Shown here piece after piece: positions 26,217-34,271 of a stretch of 60,474 bases of DNA. Under the pieces are notes generated by a model. That model was not told the origin of the DNA, searched no databases, and saw only the letters and a program-made list of their open reading frames with translations. The stretch lies in the NCBI GenBank assembly GCA_041686195.1, contig JAWLEI010000007.1:1-60474 (forward strand). Reading direction: 5' to 3'. Position 1 is the stretch's first letter; each line of letters begins with the position of its first letter. This DNA comes from Desulfovermiculus sp041686195. Lineage in GTDB: Bacteria; Desulfobacterota; Desulfovibrionia; Desulfovibrionales; Desulfothermaceae. The translations under genes were made by a program, and so were the position numbers.

Positions 26217-27116
26217 ATGCGCATTGTAGTTGCCAGCGGCAAAGGCGGAACCGGCAAGACAACTGTAGCCGTCAACCTGGCCTGGACCATTAAATCTCTG
26301 GGACACAGGGTTTCCTTTGTGGATTGCGATGTGGAAGAACCCAATGCCCATTACTTCCTCCAGACTCAGTGGACCTCGGAGCAGCCCCAGACCGTCCCTG
26401 TCCCCCTGGTAGACACCCAGACCTGCCTGGGCGAGTCCTGCCAGAAATGCGCTCAGGAATGCCGGTTCAAGGCCTTGATCTGGATGGTGGACTCCATCCT
26501 CGTCTTTCCCGAGCTGTGCCACAGCTGCGGGTTGTGCGAGTATATCTGCCCGGCCGGGGCCATCTCGGAAACCACCCGGACTATTGGCACCCTGCGTCAG
26601 GGTGCATCTCAAGACCTGGATGTCTATGGTGGGCTTCTGCGCATCGGCGAGGCCATGGCCCCACCTCTGATCAAGAGGGTCAAGGAAGCCGCTTCCACTG
26701 GCGAGGTGCAGATTATAGACGCCCCCCCAGGGACCTCCTGTCCGGTCATCGAGGCCATGGATGGAGCGGATTTTGTCCTGCTGGTGGCTGAGCCTACTGC
26801 CTTTGGGCTCTACGATCTGAACATCACGGTCCGCCTGATGCGAAAACTGGGATTGCCCTTTGGCGTGGTCATCAATCGTGAAGGCATGGGTGACGGCAGG
26901 GTAAAAGAATACCTGGACCGGGAAGATGTGAACATCCTGGCCACATTGCCCCATACTCGGGCGGCGGCCACCGCCTATTCCCAGGGCCGGCTCCTGGTGG
27001 AGGCCTTTCCTGAATTCAAAGAATACTTCAGTGCCCTGTGGCAGGCTGTCCAAATCCGGACATCGCCCCTGGCCGAGGCGCTGGAAGCACAGGCTATGCG
27101 AGGTGAGAGACAATGA
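26217..27116 (+). CDS. MinD-type P-loop ATPase with inserted ferredoxin domain (1)
   Basis: 299 residues. The deviant Walker A GKGGTGKTTVAVNL begins at residue 10, and the switch region has FVDCDVEEPNAH. A two-cluster ferredoxin segment is inserted at about 60-125 (CLGESCQKCAQECRFKAL and CHSCGLCEYICPAGAI). The Walker-type core resumes with QIIDAPPGTSCPVIEAM. Such ATPases occur in ORP loci (recalled as DVU2103/2104 in D. vulgaris). The product would use ATP to handle Fe-S or Mo clusters or to position a complex. Overlaps the next gene by 4 bases. Confidence 0.88.
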   Translation: MRIVVASGKGGTGKTTVAVNLAWTIKSLGHRVSFVDCDVEEPNAHYFLQTQWTSEQPQTVPVPLVDTQTCLGESCQKCAQECRFKALIWMVDSILVFPELCHSCGLCEYICPAGAISETTRTIGTLRQGASQDLDVYGGLLRIGEAMAPPLIKRVKEAASTGEVQIIDAPPGTSCPVIEAMDGADFVLLVAEPTAFGLYDLNITVRLMRKLGLPFGVVINREGMGDGRVKEYLDREDVNILATLPHTRAAATAYSQGRLLVEAFPEFKEYFSALWQAVQIRTSPLAEALEAQAMRGERQ

Positions 27117-27970
27117 AAGAAATAGTGGTCATCAGCGGCAAAGGAGGCACGGGCAAGACCACAGTTACCGCCGCCCTGGCCGGGTTGGGACCAGACAAGG
27201 TCATTGCGGACTGCGATGTGGATGCGGCTGATATGCATCTGATCATGCATCCGGAAGTCCACCTCAGGCACGACTTTTACAGCGGCGAACTGGCTGAAAT
27301 CGATCTGGAAATATGCACTCTGTGTGGCCAGTGCAGAGATATGTGCCGCTTTGGGGCCATAAACGAGGACTTCCAGGTCCTGTCTGAGCACTGCGAGGGG
27401 TGCGCCCTGTGCTCTCATGTCTGTCCGGTCCAGGCAGTGCATATGAATGAACGTTTGTGCGGGCAGTGGTATGAATCCTTTACTCGGTTTGGCCCCCTGG
27501 TTCACGCCAGCTTGGGGATCGGCGAAGAGAACTCCGGAAAATTGGTGACCACGGTGCGCAAGGCCTCCCAGGCCACAGCAGAGGAAAAAGAGTATGAGCT
27601 GGTCCTGGTGGACGGCTCTCCAGGTATCGGCTGCCCGGTCATCGCCTCCCTGACCAATGCTGATGTGGCCCTGTTGGTAGGTGAACCCACTGTCTCAGCT
27701 GTTGGAGATTTGCACCGGGTCAGCGAACTTACTGCCCATTTCGGGATCAAGACGCTGGCCTTGATTAATAAAGTGGATATTAATCCTGAGCTGGTCCAGG
27801 AAATCAAAGATTTCTGCCTGGACAAGAAAATTGAAATTGTCGGCGAGTTGCCCTATGCTCCGGCCTTTACCCAGGCCCAGCTCCAGGGGCAGACCATCTG
27901 CGAGTACGACCCCCAAGGACTGGGCCAGACCATGGCCGGGATATGGACACGCATCGAATCGTGCTTATAA
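27113..27970 (+). CDS. MinD-type P-loop ATPase with inserted ferredoxin domain (2)
   Basis: 285 residues, paralogue of the preceding gene. Deviant Walker A GKGGTGKTTVTAALAG, then IADCDVDAADMH, an inserted ferredoxin segment (CTLCGQCRDMCRFGAI and CEGCALCSHVCPVQAV, about 65-110), and LVDGSPGIGCPVIASL. It starts within the end of the first ATPase gene (ATGA overlap), so equal production and a heterodimer are likely. The paralogues differ in the loop after the P-loop, with a shorter helix here. Confidence 0.88.
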   Translation: MKEIVVISGKGGTGKTTVTAALAGLGPDKVIADCDVDAADMHLIMHPEVHLRHDFYSGELAEIDLEICTLCGQCRDMCRFGAINEDFQVLSEHCEGCALCSHVCPVQAVHMNERLCGQWYESFTRFGPLVHASLGIGEENSGKLVTTVRKASQATAEEKEYELVLVDGSPGIGCPVIASLTNADVALLVGEPTVSAVGDLHRVSELTAHFGIKTLALINKVDINPELVQEIKDFCLDKKIEIVGELPYAPAFTQAQLQGQTICEYDPQGLGQTMAGIWTRIESCL

Positions 27971-28007
27971 AGGAAACAACCCAATAATTCCCATACGGAG
28001 GAGAATC

Positions 28008-29270
28008 ATGAGTGAAAAGACCTGCGGCAGCTGCTCCAGCCAGTCCGGCTGTCAAAGCAACAAAACCCAAGAACAAAATGATGCAAAACTGAGTCAGTGC
28101 CTCGGCCGGATCAAGAACAAACTCGTGGTCATGTCCGGCAAAGGCGGGGTGGGCAAAAGCAGCGTGGCTACCAATATCGCTGTCGGCCTGGCCATGGCCG
28201 GACAGAAGGTTGGGCTCCTGGACGTGGACGTGCACGGTCCCAGTGTGCCCCGCATCCTGAACCTGGGCGATATCAAGCCTGAGGCTGGAGACGGGTGCCT
28301 CCTTCCAGTCCGCTGGAGCGAAAATCTGTCTGTCATGTCCCTGGGCTTTCTCCTGCCCAACAAAGAGGATTCGGTCATCTGGCGCGGTCCGATCAAGATG
28401 AGCCTTATCCGCCAGTTTCTGGAGGAAGTGGCCTGGGGTGATCTGGACTATCTGGTGGTGGACTGCCCTCCAGGCACCGGGGACGAACCTATCTCCGTGA
28501 TGCAGCTTCTGGGCAACGACGCCCAGGCCCTGATCGTGACCACGCCCCAGGTACTGGCCATTGATGATGTGCGCCGCTCAGTGAACTTCTGCACCCACAC
28601 CGGCAATCCGGTCCTGGGGGTGATTGAAAATATGAGTGGATTCGTCTGCCCTCATTGCCAGCAGACAGTTGACATCTTCAACACCGGGGGCGGAGAAAAG
28701 CTGGCTGCTGAATGCGGAGTTCCCTTCCTGGGCCGCATTCCCCTGGACCCGGAAATGGTTCGCTCCGGAGATATGGGGTATGCCTACATCAAGACCCATG
28801 ACCATACCCCCACGGCCCAGGCCATCAATGCTATTATCAAGCCCATTCTCAATCTGTCCGGGACATTGCAGGACAATACCGCAACAGGTGAAAAACCTGT
28901 ACAAGCCCCGGTAACCGGAGACAACGGCCATCTGCGCATTGCCCTGCCTGTGGCTGATGGGAAGCTGTGCATGCATTTCGGACATTGCCAGCAGTTCGCC
29001 ATGGTCAATGTGAATCAGGAAAGCAAGGAAATCGAGAGTGTGAACATGCTCACCCCGCCTCCGCATGAACCAGGTGTTTTGCCCCAGTGGTTGGCGGAAC
29101 AGCAGGCCAACCTGGTCATTGCAGGGGGTATGGGCTCCAGGGCTCAGAGCCTGTTCACCCAGAACGGGATCCAGGTCCTGACTGGAGCCCCGGCCGGCAC
29201 CCCGGTAGAACTGGTTCAGGCCTACTTAAACGGCTCCCTGGTTACAGGAGACAATGTCTGCGACCATTAA
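28008..29270 (+). CDS. Mrp/NBP35 ATPase fused to ORP domain (MrpORP)
   Basis: 420 residues from the ATG at 28008, preceded by CGGAGGAG; an in-frame extension to 27831 lies inside the previous gene. A short Cys-rich N-terminus (KTCGSCSSQSGC) is followed by a Mrp ATPase core with GKGGVGKSSVATNIA, LDVDVHGPSVPRIL, CPPGTGDEP and the cluster-binding pair CPHC in MSGFVCPHCQQ. Residues about 310-420 are a NifX/ORP-like domain (ALPVADGKLCMHFGHCQQFAMV). This is the architecture of D. vulgaris MrpORP, an Fe-S carrier-type ATPase in the ORP complex. A 22-bp terminator follows. Confidence 0.92.
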   Translation: MSEKTCGSCSSQSGCQSNKTQEQNDAKLSQCLGRIKNKLVVMSGKGGVGKSSVATNIAVGLAMAGQKVGLLDVDVHGPSVPRILNLGDIKPEAGDGCLLPVRWSENLSVMSLGFLLPNKEDSVIWRGPIKMSLIRQFLEEVAWGDLDYLVVDCPPGTGDEPISVMQLLGNDAQALIVTTPQVLAIDDVRRSVNFCTHTGNPVLGVIENMSGFVCPHCQQTVDIFNTGGGEKLAAECGVPFLGRIPLDPEMVRSGDMGYAYIKTHDHTPTAQAINAIIKPILNLSGTLQDNTATGEKPVQAPVTGDNGHLRIALPVADGKLCMHFGHCQQFAMVNVNQESKEIESVNMLTPPPHEPGVLPQWLAEQQANLVIAGGMGSRAQSLFTQNGIQVLTGAPAGTPVELVQAYLNGSLVTGDNVCDH

Positions 29271-29313
29271 ATTCAAAAGGGGGCTTCTGATGAAGCCCCC
29301 TTTTGAATTTAAT
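29266..29313. terminator. 22-bp bidirectional terminator, ORP operon/dnaJ
   Basis: Perfect arms 29266-29287 and 29292-29313 around the loop TGAT, with a GGGGGCTTC core and AT-rich ends that give a U-run on both strands. It overlaps the MrpORP stop codon and ends 3 bases before the stop of the convergent DnaJ-like gene. Confidence 0.95.
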
Positions 29314-29315
29314 AT

Positions 29316-30215
29316 CTATCCCCTCAGCCTCTGCGCGGGCTTGTCAAGTTCGAGCTGCAAATAGGCATCTCCGGGCGGTTCGCTGGCCTTACCGGGCCGC
29401 CCTTTGTTCCGCAGCCGCAGGACAGTGCCCTGTCTGCTCCCGGGCGGAACCTTGACTATCAAGCGCTCCTGTCTTCCACCCCGGTCAATAGCTATTGTGA
29501 TCTCTGTACCTCGGCGGGCTTCCTGAGCAGAGAGGGGAAGGGAAAAATGCAGATCTTTGCTCTCTGTCTTGGATTGGCCCAAAGCCAGCTTCTTCACCTT
29601 CTGCCCTATCTTCTGCCACAGTCCAGGCTTCTTCCTGGCCGCAACCCGCGCTTCCCTTCCCGCTCGTGAATTGCTTTGTACATGGGGGTCAAATCCGGAA
29701 GACGCCTTGGTATTCCAAGAGGTCTTTGCCCCCTGGGGGCCAAAGGTGAAGATCCCGCCGAAAAAAAAGCCTCGTCCACCGAAAAAGAGGTTGTTCAAAA
29801 AGGAACTGTCGAAGCGCATTCCCCGGTGAGCGAACTCTCTCTGCATCTCGGCAAAGACCCTGCGGGCCTCGGGGTTATTTAAAATATCCCGAAAGATGTC
29901 TTCAAAAGAAGCAGCACCCTGGCTGCTCCGGCCGGCTGTATAGGTCCGCTGCCCACCCTGCCGCTGTTCACTCCGGTATCTGCTCCCGAAGTTGCGCTGA
30001 TAATCATATGTCCTGCGCTTGGCCGGGTCCATGAGCACGGCGTAGGCCTGGGTCAGTTCCTTGAATCTGGTTTCAGCTGCCTCCCTCTGTTCCGGATTGC
30101 GGTCTGGATGATACAGGAGGGCCTGCTTGCGGTAAGCCTTTTTGATATCCTCTGCCGAGGCATTCGGACTCACTCCGAGCAGGGCGTAGTAGTCGTTTGG
30201 CTGGCTATATCTCAT
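29316..30215 (-). CDS. DnaJ-like (CbpA-type) co-chaperone
   Basis: 299 residues. A J-domain at residues 5-70 has YYALLGVSPNASAEDIKKAYRKQALLYHPDRNP with the HPD motif. A Gly/Phe-rich linker (FGGRGFFFGGIFTFG) follows, then a partial DnaJ C-terminal substrate domain (LHFSLPLSAQEARRGTEITI, RLIVKVPPGSRQGTVLRLRNKG). No zinc-finger CxxCxGxG repeats, so it is CbpA-like rather than DnaJ proper. It stimulates a DnaK partner. It overlaps the DUF166-like gene by 11 bases. Confidence 0.88.
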   Translation of the reverse strand: MRYSQPNDYYALLGVSPNASAEDIKKAYRKQALLYHPDRNPEQREAAETRFKELTQAYAVLMDPAKRRTYDYQRNFGSRYRSEQRQGGQRTYTAGRSSQGAASFEDIFRDILNNPEARRVFAEMQREFAHRGMRFDSSFLNNLFFGGRGFFFGGIFTFGPQGAKTSWNTKASSGFDPHVQSNSRAGREARVAARKKPGLWQKIGQKVKKLALGQSKTESKDLHFSLPLSAQEARRGTEITIAIDRGGRQERLIVKVPPGSRQGTVLRLRNKGRPGKASEPPGDAYLQLELDKPAQRLRG

Positions 30216-30906
30216 GACAGCTGATCTTTCCGGCAGCCTCCCGCCCTGAGGCAGCGTTTTTCCGGGCCTTGTAAATAGCCAGCTTCAAAGCTGCGCAATG
30301 AACGTCTCCAGCCAGATGCACCGGGCTCTTTCCACCGATGGGATCCCAGCCGGCCGGGTTGGCGGTGCAGTGAAACTGGGTCTTTAGCCCCAGGGCTATG
30401 GCCGCTTCATGGGCCGACATGCCAATGAGCTCCCGGGCCGTCTTCCAGGTGGCACCGCACGGAGCACCGCGCACAACCTGAATGTCTTCGATCAGGCCCT
30501 CTTTGAGTTCAACCCGGTACTCCGGATAACCGAATAGCCGGCCATAGCTGCCGCAGGTTGTGTTTCCAGGCAGGGCGCAGCAGATGGGCGGAGTGAGGCT
30601 CCAGCCGTCCTCATGCTTTTTGCCGGAAGCAACCAGGGGGACACCCTGCTCCCGGCATATCCTGGCCAGTTCATGGGACAGGTCCGGGTGCCGCAGGTAG
30701 TCCAGGACCAGATCAGCCTCTATGCTTTGGGGGAGGAAGTCTTCCGGATTGTCGATGAGTTCCGGCAGGGTCTCGGAGATGTCCACAGTGTGCACAACAA
30801 ACAAATCCCCTCCATGCTCCCTGATCCCCTGGACCTTTTTCTGTCCGCTGCCACACTGCTCAAAAACAACAATTTTTTCAGGACGTTGCTCAGACATTAT
30901 ACCCAC
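30205..30906 (-). CDS. DUF166-like protein (putative thymidylate-synthase-type annotation)
   Basis: 233 residues from a GTG at 30906 that has AAGG seven bases upstream; an ATG three codons on lacks a site. Conserved stretches are DLVLDYLRHPDLSHELARICREQ, PPICCALP, and CGATWKTARELIG with FHCTANPAGWDPIGGKSPVHLAGDVHCAALK. These fit DUF166, found in archaea and deltaproteobacteria and sometimes annotated as putative thymidylate synthase on weak grounds. Several Cys could bind a cluster. Function unknown. Confidence 0.6.
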   Translation of the reverse strand: MGIMSEQRPEKIVVFEQCGSGQKKVQGIREHGGDLFVVHTVDISETLPELIDNPEDFLPQSIEADLVLDYLRHPDLSHELARICREQGVPLVASGKKHEDGWSLTPPICCALPGNTTCGSYGRLFGYPEYRVELKEGLIEDIQVVRGAPCGATWKTARELIGMSAHEAAIALGLKTQFHCTANPAGWDPIGGKSPVHLAGDVHCAALKLAIYKARKNAASGREAAGKISCHEI

Positions 30907-30945
30907 TTTAGTGCCTTATCTGGAGATCTCTATTCATAAAAAAAC

Positions 30946-31060
30946 TTCGAACCACAAGATTGACCAGGCTTGGCCTGGCGCACTGAAGAACACAAAGCTT
31001 AAGGCCCGCAGACCCTTGCGCTTCTTCCTTTGTGAGCTTTGTACCTTCGTGGTTCAATCA
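30946..31060. repeat. Inverted AACCAC(G/A)AAG-type repeat
   Basis: Left part CGAACCACAAG and later ACACAAAG; right part, on the minus strand, TTGAACCACGAAGG and ACAAAG. AACCACGAAGG-type sequences recur between genes in many proteobacteria. Fills most of the gap between the DUF166-like gene and vapC. Confidence 0.4.
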
Positions 31061-31091
31061 CCTCTTTTGCGGGCGGAGCTCGCTTTGGTAT

Positions 31092-31511
31092 TTAAGGACC
31101 AAGCACTGAAAAAGAAATATGTATGTGGCCCTTACGAATTTTATACGCTGCAAAGTCCCGGCGATCAACCGTCATGATCTGGTTTGTATCCAGCCATTCA
31201 GCAGCTGTCACCAACGAGGCATCGGCAAGATCCATGGGGTGGTCTGCATAGGTGTTCATCAGGGCAAAGACCCTGAACAAGTGCTCATGCTGCAAATGGA
31301 CCACCTGCACCCCGCCCCGGGATATAAACAAGCGGAGGTTTGCTCCTGCATGTGTACCGGGCCCCAAAAGATGAAAAGCTTCTGTCAGAACCGGCACAGT
31401 GGTCATCAATAATGTATCCTGGATCGTGGCTAAGATGTCCACACAATGCAGATGGTAGACGTCTTTGGGTTCGAACAATGCCACAAAAGGTCCAGTATCA
31501 ACAAGAATCAT
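31092..31511 (-). CDS. vapC: VapC-type PIN-domain toxin
   Basis: 139 residues. The PIN nuclease acidic residues appear in MILVDTGPFVALFEPKD (Asp 5), DLADASLVTAAEW and MTVDRRDF. PIN toxins cut RNA, usually tRNA, when freed from the antitoxin. The gene overlaps the antitoxin gene by 14 bases, the usual arrangement. Confidence 0.88.
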   Translation of the reverse strand: MILVDTGPFVALFEPKDVYHLHCVDILATIQDTLLMTTVPVLTEAFHLLGPGTHAGANLRLFISRGGVQVVHLQHEHLFRVFALMNTYADHPMDLADASLVTAAEWLDTNQIMTVDRRDFAAYKIRKGHIHISFSVLGP

Positions 31512-31761
31512 GGCTTTTCCGCAATATCCTTCCTATCCCCTCCTTGGCTTGAGCAGACGAAACCCTGTCTTCTCCGCCAGAACCAAGATCCAGGGACCTA
31601 AAGATTTCATAAGGACTCATTCCAGCATCCTGGTCAAGATCTTGGGCCAAAGAACGTATGCCTTCCTTAACGGCCTGAGTGACAGTCATTTGGGTCCTGC
31701 TCAGTATTAACTGCAAGAGCTCTTCTGTTTCCTTGTCTAAACGGACTGATCTGATGGCCAT
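31498..31761 (-). CDS. vapB: VapB-type antitoxin (ribbon-helix-helix)
   Basis: 87 residues. The N-terminus has a short strand and two helices (MAIRSVRLDKETEELLQLILSRTQMTVTQAVKEGIRSL) fitting a ribbon-helix-helix DNA-binding fold; the C-terminal tail (DAGMSPYEIFRSLDLG) should wrap the toxin. It precedes vapC and overlaps it, and would repress its own promoter. Family inferred from pattern and position. Confidence 0.78.
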   Translation of the reverse strand: MAIRSVRLDKETEELLQLILSRTQMTVTQAVKEGIRSLAQDLDQDAGMSPYEIFRSLDLGSGGEDRVSSAQAKEGIGRILRKSHDSC

Positions 31762-31996
31762 ACATCCACCTTTAGTGCATATATCTGTACTACAAAAATG
31801 TATTACACGCCTGCCATCTTGTCAAGCCTTTGCTCCTAGCGGGAAAGCTGGCAAGAAACCGGGCGCTTCCCGCCAACGGCGGAACTAAAATTTCAATACT
31901 TCTGAAAAGTTAGACCGGGAAACAAATTCATCCACCCTCAGACAATAGTTTTCTACTGACCTCTCGTATGAAACTGATAGATTCATCTTGTTCGTC

Positions 31997-32016
31997 ATTC
32001 CCGCGCAGGCGGGAAT
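31997..32016. repeat. REP-like short hairpin, copy 1
   Basis: ATTCCCGC (31997-32004) and GCGGGAAT (32009-32016) flank a GCAG loop, within the wider context CGTC...TCCAG. A second copy with compensating changes is at 52557-52576. The rest of 31762-32095 shows no gene, only an inverted CACGCGTCTCGCGTG sequence near 32051. Confidence 0.7.
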
Positions 32017-32095
32017 CCAGAACAGACAGAATGGCTTTCCCTAGATTGTCACGCGTCTCGCGTGATGAGCGTGGTTAAAGTGTATTCGTATGATC

Positions 32096-32219
32096 CGGGC
32101 CGGGCAATGACAGAGGGGTTAAGCCCTCTGTTTCGTCCTTGATCAATCCGGCAAATATTCCTTCTTTTGCCCGCTTTGGGGCAAAAAACAGGTCAGATTT
32201 GCCGGAGGCAAAGCTGATG
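32096..32219 (+). repeat. R1 dispersed hairpin repeat, copy D
   Basis: The most complete R1: CCGGGCCGGGCAATGACAG, the hairpin AGAGGGGTTAAGCCCTCT, GATCAATCCGGCAAAT, then TTTTGCCCGCTTTGGGGCAAAA and GATTTGCCGGAGGCAAAGC. Its right end overlaps the last codons of hypB on the other strand. Confidence 0.85.
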
Positions 32220-32876
32220 TCTGATCTCATTTTCCAGCCAGTCAATCCAGGCCTGAAGACCTTCTCCGGTCTTGCAGGACAAGGGCAGGATGTTCAGGTC
32301 TGGGTTGAGCAGTCCGGTCCGCTCCCGGAGTAAATCGATATCAAAATCAAAAATGCCCAGGGCATCGAGCTTGTTGATCACCAATGCTTGGCATTTGGTA
32401 AACATGAGCGGATACTTCAAGGGCTTGTCATCCCCTTCCGGGACGCTCAAGATCATGGCCGAAGCATGGGCCCCGGTATCGAACTCGGCCGGACAGACGA
32501 GATTACCCACATTCTCCACTATGATCAAATCCAGCTGGTCCAGATCCAGGGCCTGTACACCGCGGGCCACCATGTTCGCATCCAGGTGGCAGAATCCTCC
32601 TGTCCGGAGCTGAACCGCCCGCACCCCGGCCCGGGAAACAGCTTCCGCATCCACGCTGGAATCGATGTCCGCCTCGATCACAGCCATACGCCAGCGCTGA
32701 CTCAAAGCGTGTATGGTCTGAACAATGAGGCTGGTCTTACCCGCCCCGGGAGAAGCCATAAGATTGAGCAGAAAGACACCTCTATCCTTGAGCCGGCCTC
32801 GAAACTGTTCCGCATCCTGCTCATTTTCGGCCAGGATGCCTTCCTTGACTTCAATGAGCCGAATTTCTTCCGTCAT
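32193..32876 (-). CDS. hypB: Hydrogenase nickel insertion GTPase HypB
   Basis: 227 residues from the ATG at 32876, which overlaps the hypA stop by 4 bases; a longer frame reaching 33098 lies inside hypA. P-loop SPGAGKTSL, EADIDSSVDAEAV, the metal-site stretch TGGFCHLDANMV, VGNLVCPAEFDTGA and the GTPase NKLD motif are all present. It lacks an N-terminal His-rich nickel store. GTP-dependent nickel delivery to [NiFe]-hydrogenase with HypA. The last residues (QLCLRQI) and the stop codon are read from the antisense of repeat R1, so the repeat has replaced or extended the native C-terminus. Confidence 0.93.
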   Translation of the reverse strand: MTEEIRLIEVKEGILAENEQDAEQFRGRLKDRGVFLLNLMASPGAGKTSLIVQTIHALSQRWRMAVIEADIDSSVDAEAVSRAGVRAVQLRTGGFCHLDANMVARGVQALDLDQLDLIIVENVGNLVCPAEFDTGAHASAMILSVPEGDDKPLKYPLMFTKCQALVINKLDALGIFDFDIDLLRERTGLLNPDLNILPLSCKTGEGLQAWIDWLENEIRHQLCLRQI

Positions 32877-33223
32877 CTTGCCTCCAGATGAACCACCGTG
32901 TACTCCCGGCCGGAAATCAGGGTGCAGTCCGTCCCGGTACAGCCAGGGCAGACAATCCGCTCCCGGCTGCCAAGGTCCGGGCGGAACCTGTGTCCGCAGC
33001 CCAAACACTCCATGGCCGCCGGCACCCGCTCGATCTTGAGCCGAGCCCCTTCGGCCGGGCTGCCTTTGGCCAGGTGATCGAAATAGCGCTGCATCCATTC
33101 TTCTTCCAGGTCGCTCATTTCCCCCACCCGCATCTGCACTGCGCAGACCTTCTTGACCTTATGCTTTTGTGCATGTTTGAGCACCAGGCGCAGGACCTCT
33201 TGCATCACCGGAAGCTCATGCAT
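32873..33223 (-). CDS. hypA: Hydrogenase nickel chaperone HypA
   Basis: 116 residues, the usual length. The nickel-binding MHE start (MHELPVMQEVLRL) and the zinc site of two CxxC pairs (CLGCGHRF and CPGCTGTDC) are present. It overlaps hypB by 4 bases and the preceding Fe-S gene by 8 bases, so all are one transcript. hypCDEF are not in the window. Confidence 0.93.
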   Translation of the reverse strand: MHELPVMQEVLRLVLKHAQKHKVKKVCAVQMRVGEMSDLEEEWMQRYFDHLAKGSPAEGARLKIERVPAAMECLGCGHRFRPDLGSRERIVCPGCTGTDCTLISGREYTVVHLEAR

Positions 33224-34271
33224 CAGCCATTCTCTCCCTGGCCATGTTCATATACGTCTGCACCACATTTCTGGGCGGCTCATACACAGATTCCCTGGGG
33301 GCCAGATGCAAGGCCTCAAACTCACACCCGTTCACGCACACCCCGCATCCGATGCACCGGTCCTGATCGATATCCGCCGTCTCCAGAACACTAATGGCCT
33401 CCATAGGACACAGGCCTTCGCACACCCCGCAGATGGTGCAGGCCTCCGGATCCACCCGGGCCTGGAAATTGGTGTGCACCATCTGGCTCGGCCGGTCCAT
33501 GCGCTTTACATTGCGCAGGATCTGGCAGCAGCATCCACAACACATGCACATGGCCACCGGCTTTTGGGCATTGCTGGGCTGCAGCACCAGTCCGTCCTCT
33601 TTTCCTTTTTCAATGATTTTTAAGGCCTCTTCCCGATTAATTTCCCGGCCCAGGCCGTTTTCAAGATAGAAATCCGCTCCCCCGCCGAAAATCAGGCAGG
33701 TCTCCACCGGGGCCTCGCATGCCTCGCCGAGCATGCCCCGTTCTTTGCGGCAGATGCAGGGAGCGACCGCAATCCTGGACTGGGAAGCTATGATCTGCTC
33801 GGCCTGGTCGTAGGGCATAACCGCCGCATCCGGCTGCACATCTTCGGAAACCGGGATAATCCGCATCTGCTTGGTCCGGGTTCGCTCCCAGGCGGAACGC
33901 ATCAAAGTGGGCACATACTCATTGAAATACCGGACTAGCTCTTCATCCAGGTCATTGACATGGTACTCCCAGATCCCGACCACAAACTGAGCTGCCATAT
34001 ACGATACGGTTTCATTTTTCCGGTAGCGGAAGATGAGGCCCTTCTTGGCCATCTGCTCCAGGATCCGGCCCAGTTCCTTTGCATCCATGTCCAGCTTGGG
34101 GGCCAGGGACTCTGCACTCTGGGGCATCATGGACAGACTGGAGGCAATCTCCGCTTCCTGGGGGGTAAACAGCTTTTTCAGGATCTTGATCTCCACTCCG
34201 TTTTCTGTGGCCGGAAATCCGGCCGGAAGGGAGTCCAAATGCTTTGCCAGTTGTGTGTATACATCAGCCAT
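33216..34271 (-). CDS. Winged-helix/ferredoxin protein (multi-cluster 4Fe-4S)
   Basis: 351 residues from the ATG at 34271 with GAAGGAGCG before it; a TTG at 34301 is unlikely. The N-terminal half looks like a MarR/ArsR-type winged helix (TPQEAEIASSLSMMPQSAESLAPKL, MAKKGLIFRY). Middle Cys groups are CICRKERGMLGEAC with CLIF, and CMCCGCC. The C-terminus is a two-cluster ferredoxin (CTICGVCEGLCPMEAI, CIGCGVCVNGCEF). Such proteins are common in deltaproteobacteria with no settled role. It overlaps the TetR gene and hypA, so it may be a redox or hydrogenase-linked regulator or electron carrier. Confidence 0.8.
   Translation of the reverse strand: MADVYTQLAKHLDSLPAGFPATENGVEIKILKKLFTPQEAEIASSLSMMPQSAESLAPKLDMDAKELGRILEQMAKKGLIFRYRKNETVSYMAAQFVVGIWEYHVNDLDEELVRYFNEYVPTLMRSAWERTRTKQMRIIPVSEDVQPDAAVMPYDQAEQIIASQSRIAVAPCICRKERGMLGEACEAPVETCLIFGGGADFYLENGLGREINREEALKIIEKGKEDGLVLQPSNAQKPVAMCMCCGCCCQILRNVKRMDRPSQMVHTNFQARVDPEACTICGVCEGLCPMEAISVLETADIDQDRCIGCGVCVNGCEFEALHLAPRESVYEPPRNVVQTYMNMARERMADA

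Noticed and set aside
27831..28007. N-terminal extension of MrpORP
   Set aside because: It lies inside the preceding ATPase gene; CGGAGGAG precedes the ATG at 28008.
31092..32219. Mobile element carrying vapBC between repeats
   Set aside because: There is no integrase, transposase or target duplication; repeats next to vapBC are of the dispersed intergenic kind.
32877..33098. N-terminal extension of HypB
   Set aside because: It is an out-of-frame reading of hypA; the HypB family starts near the ATG at 32876.
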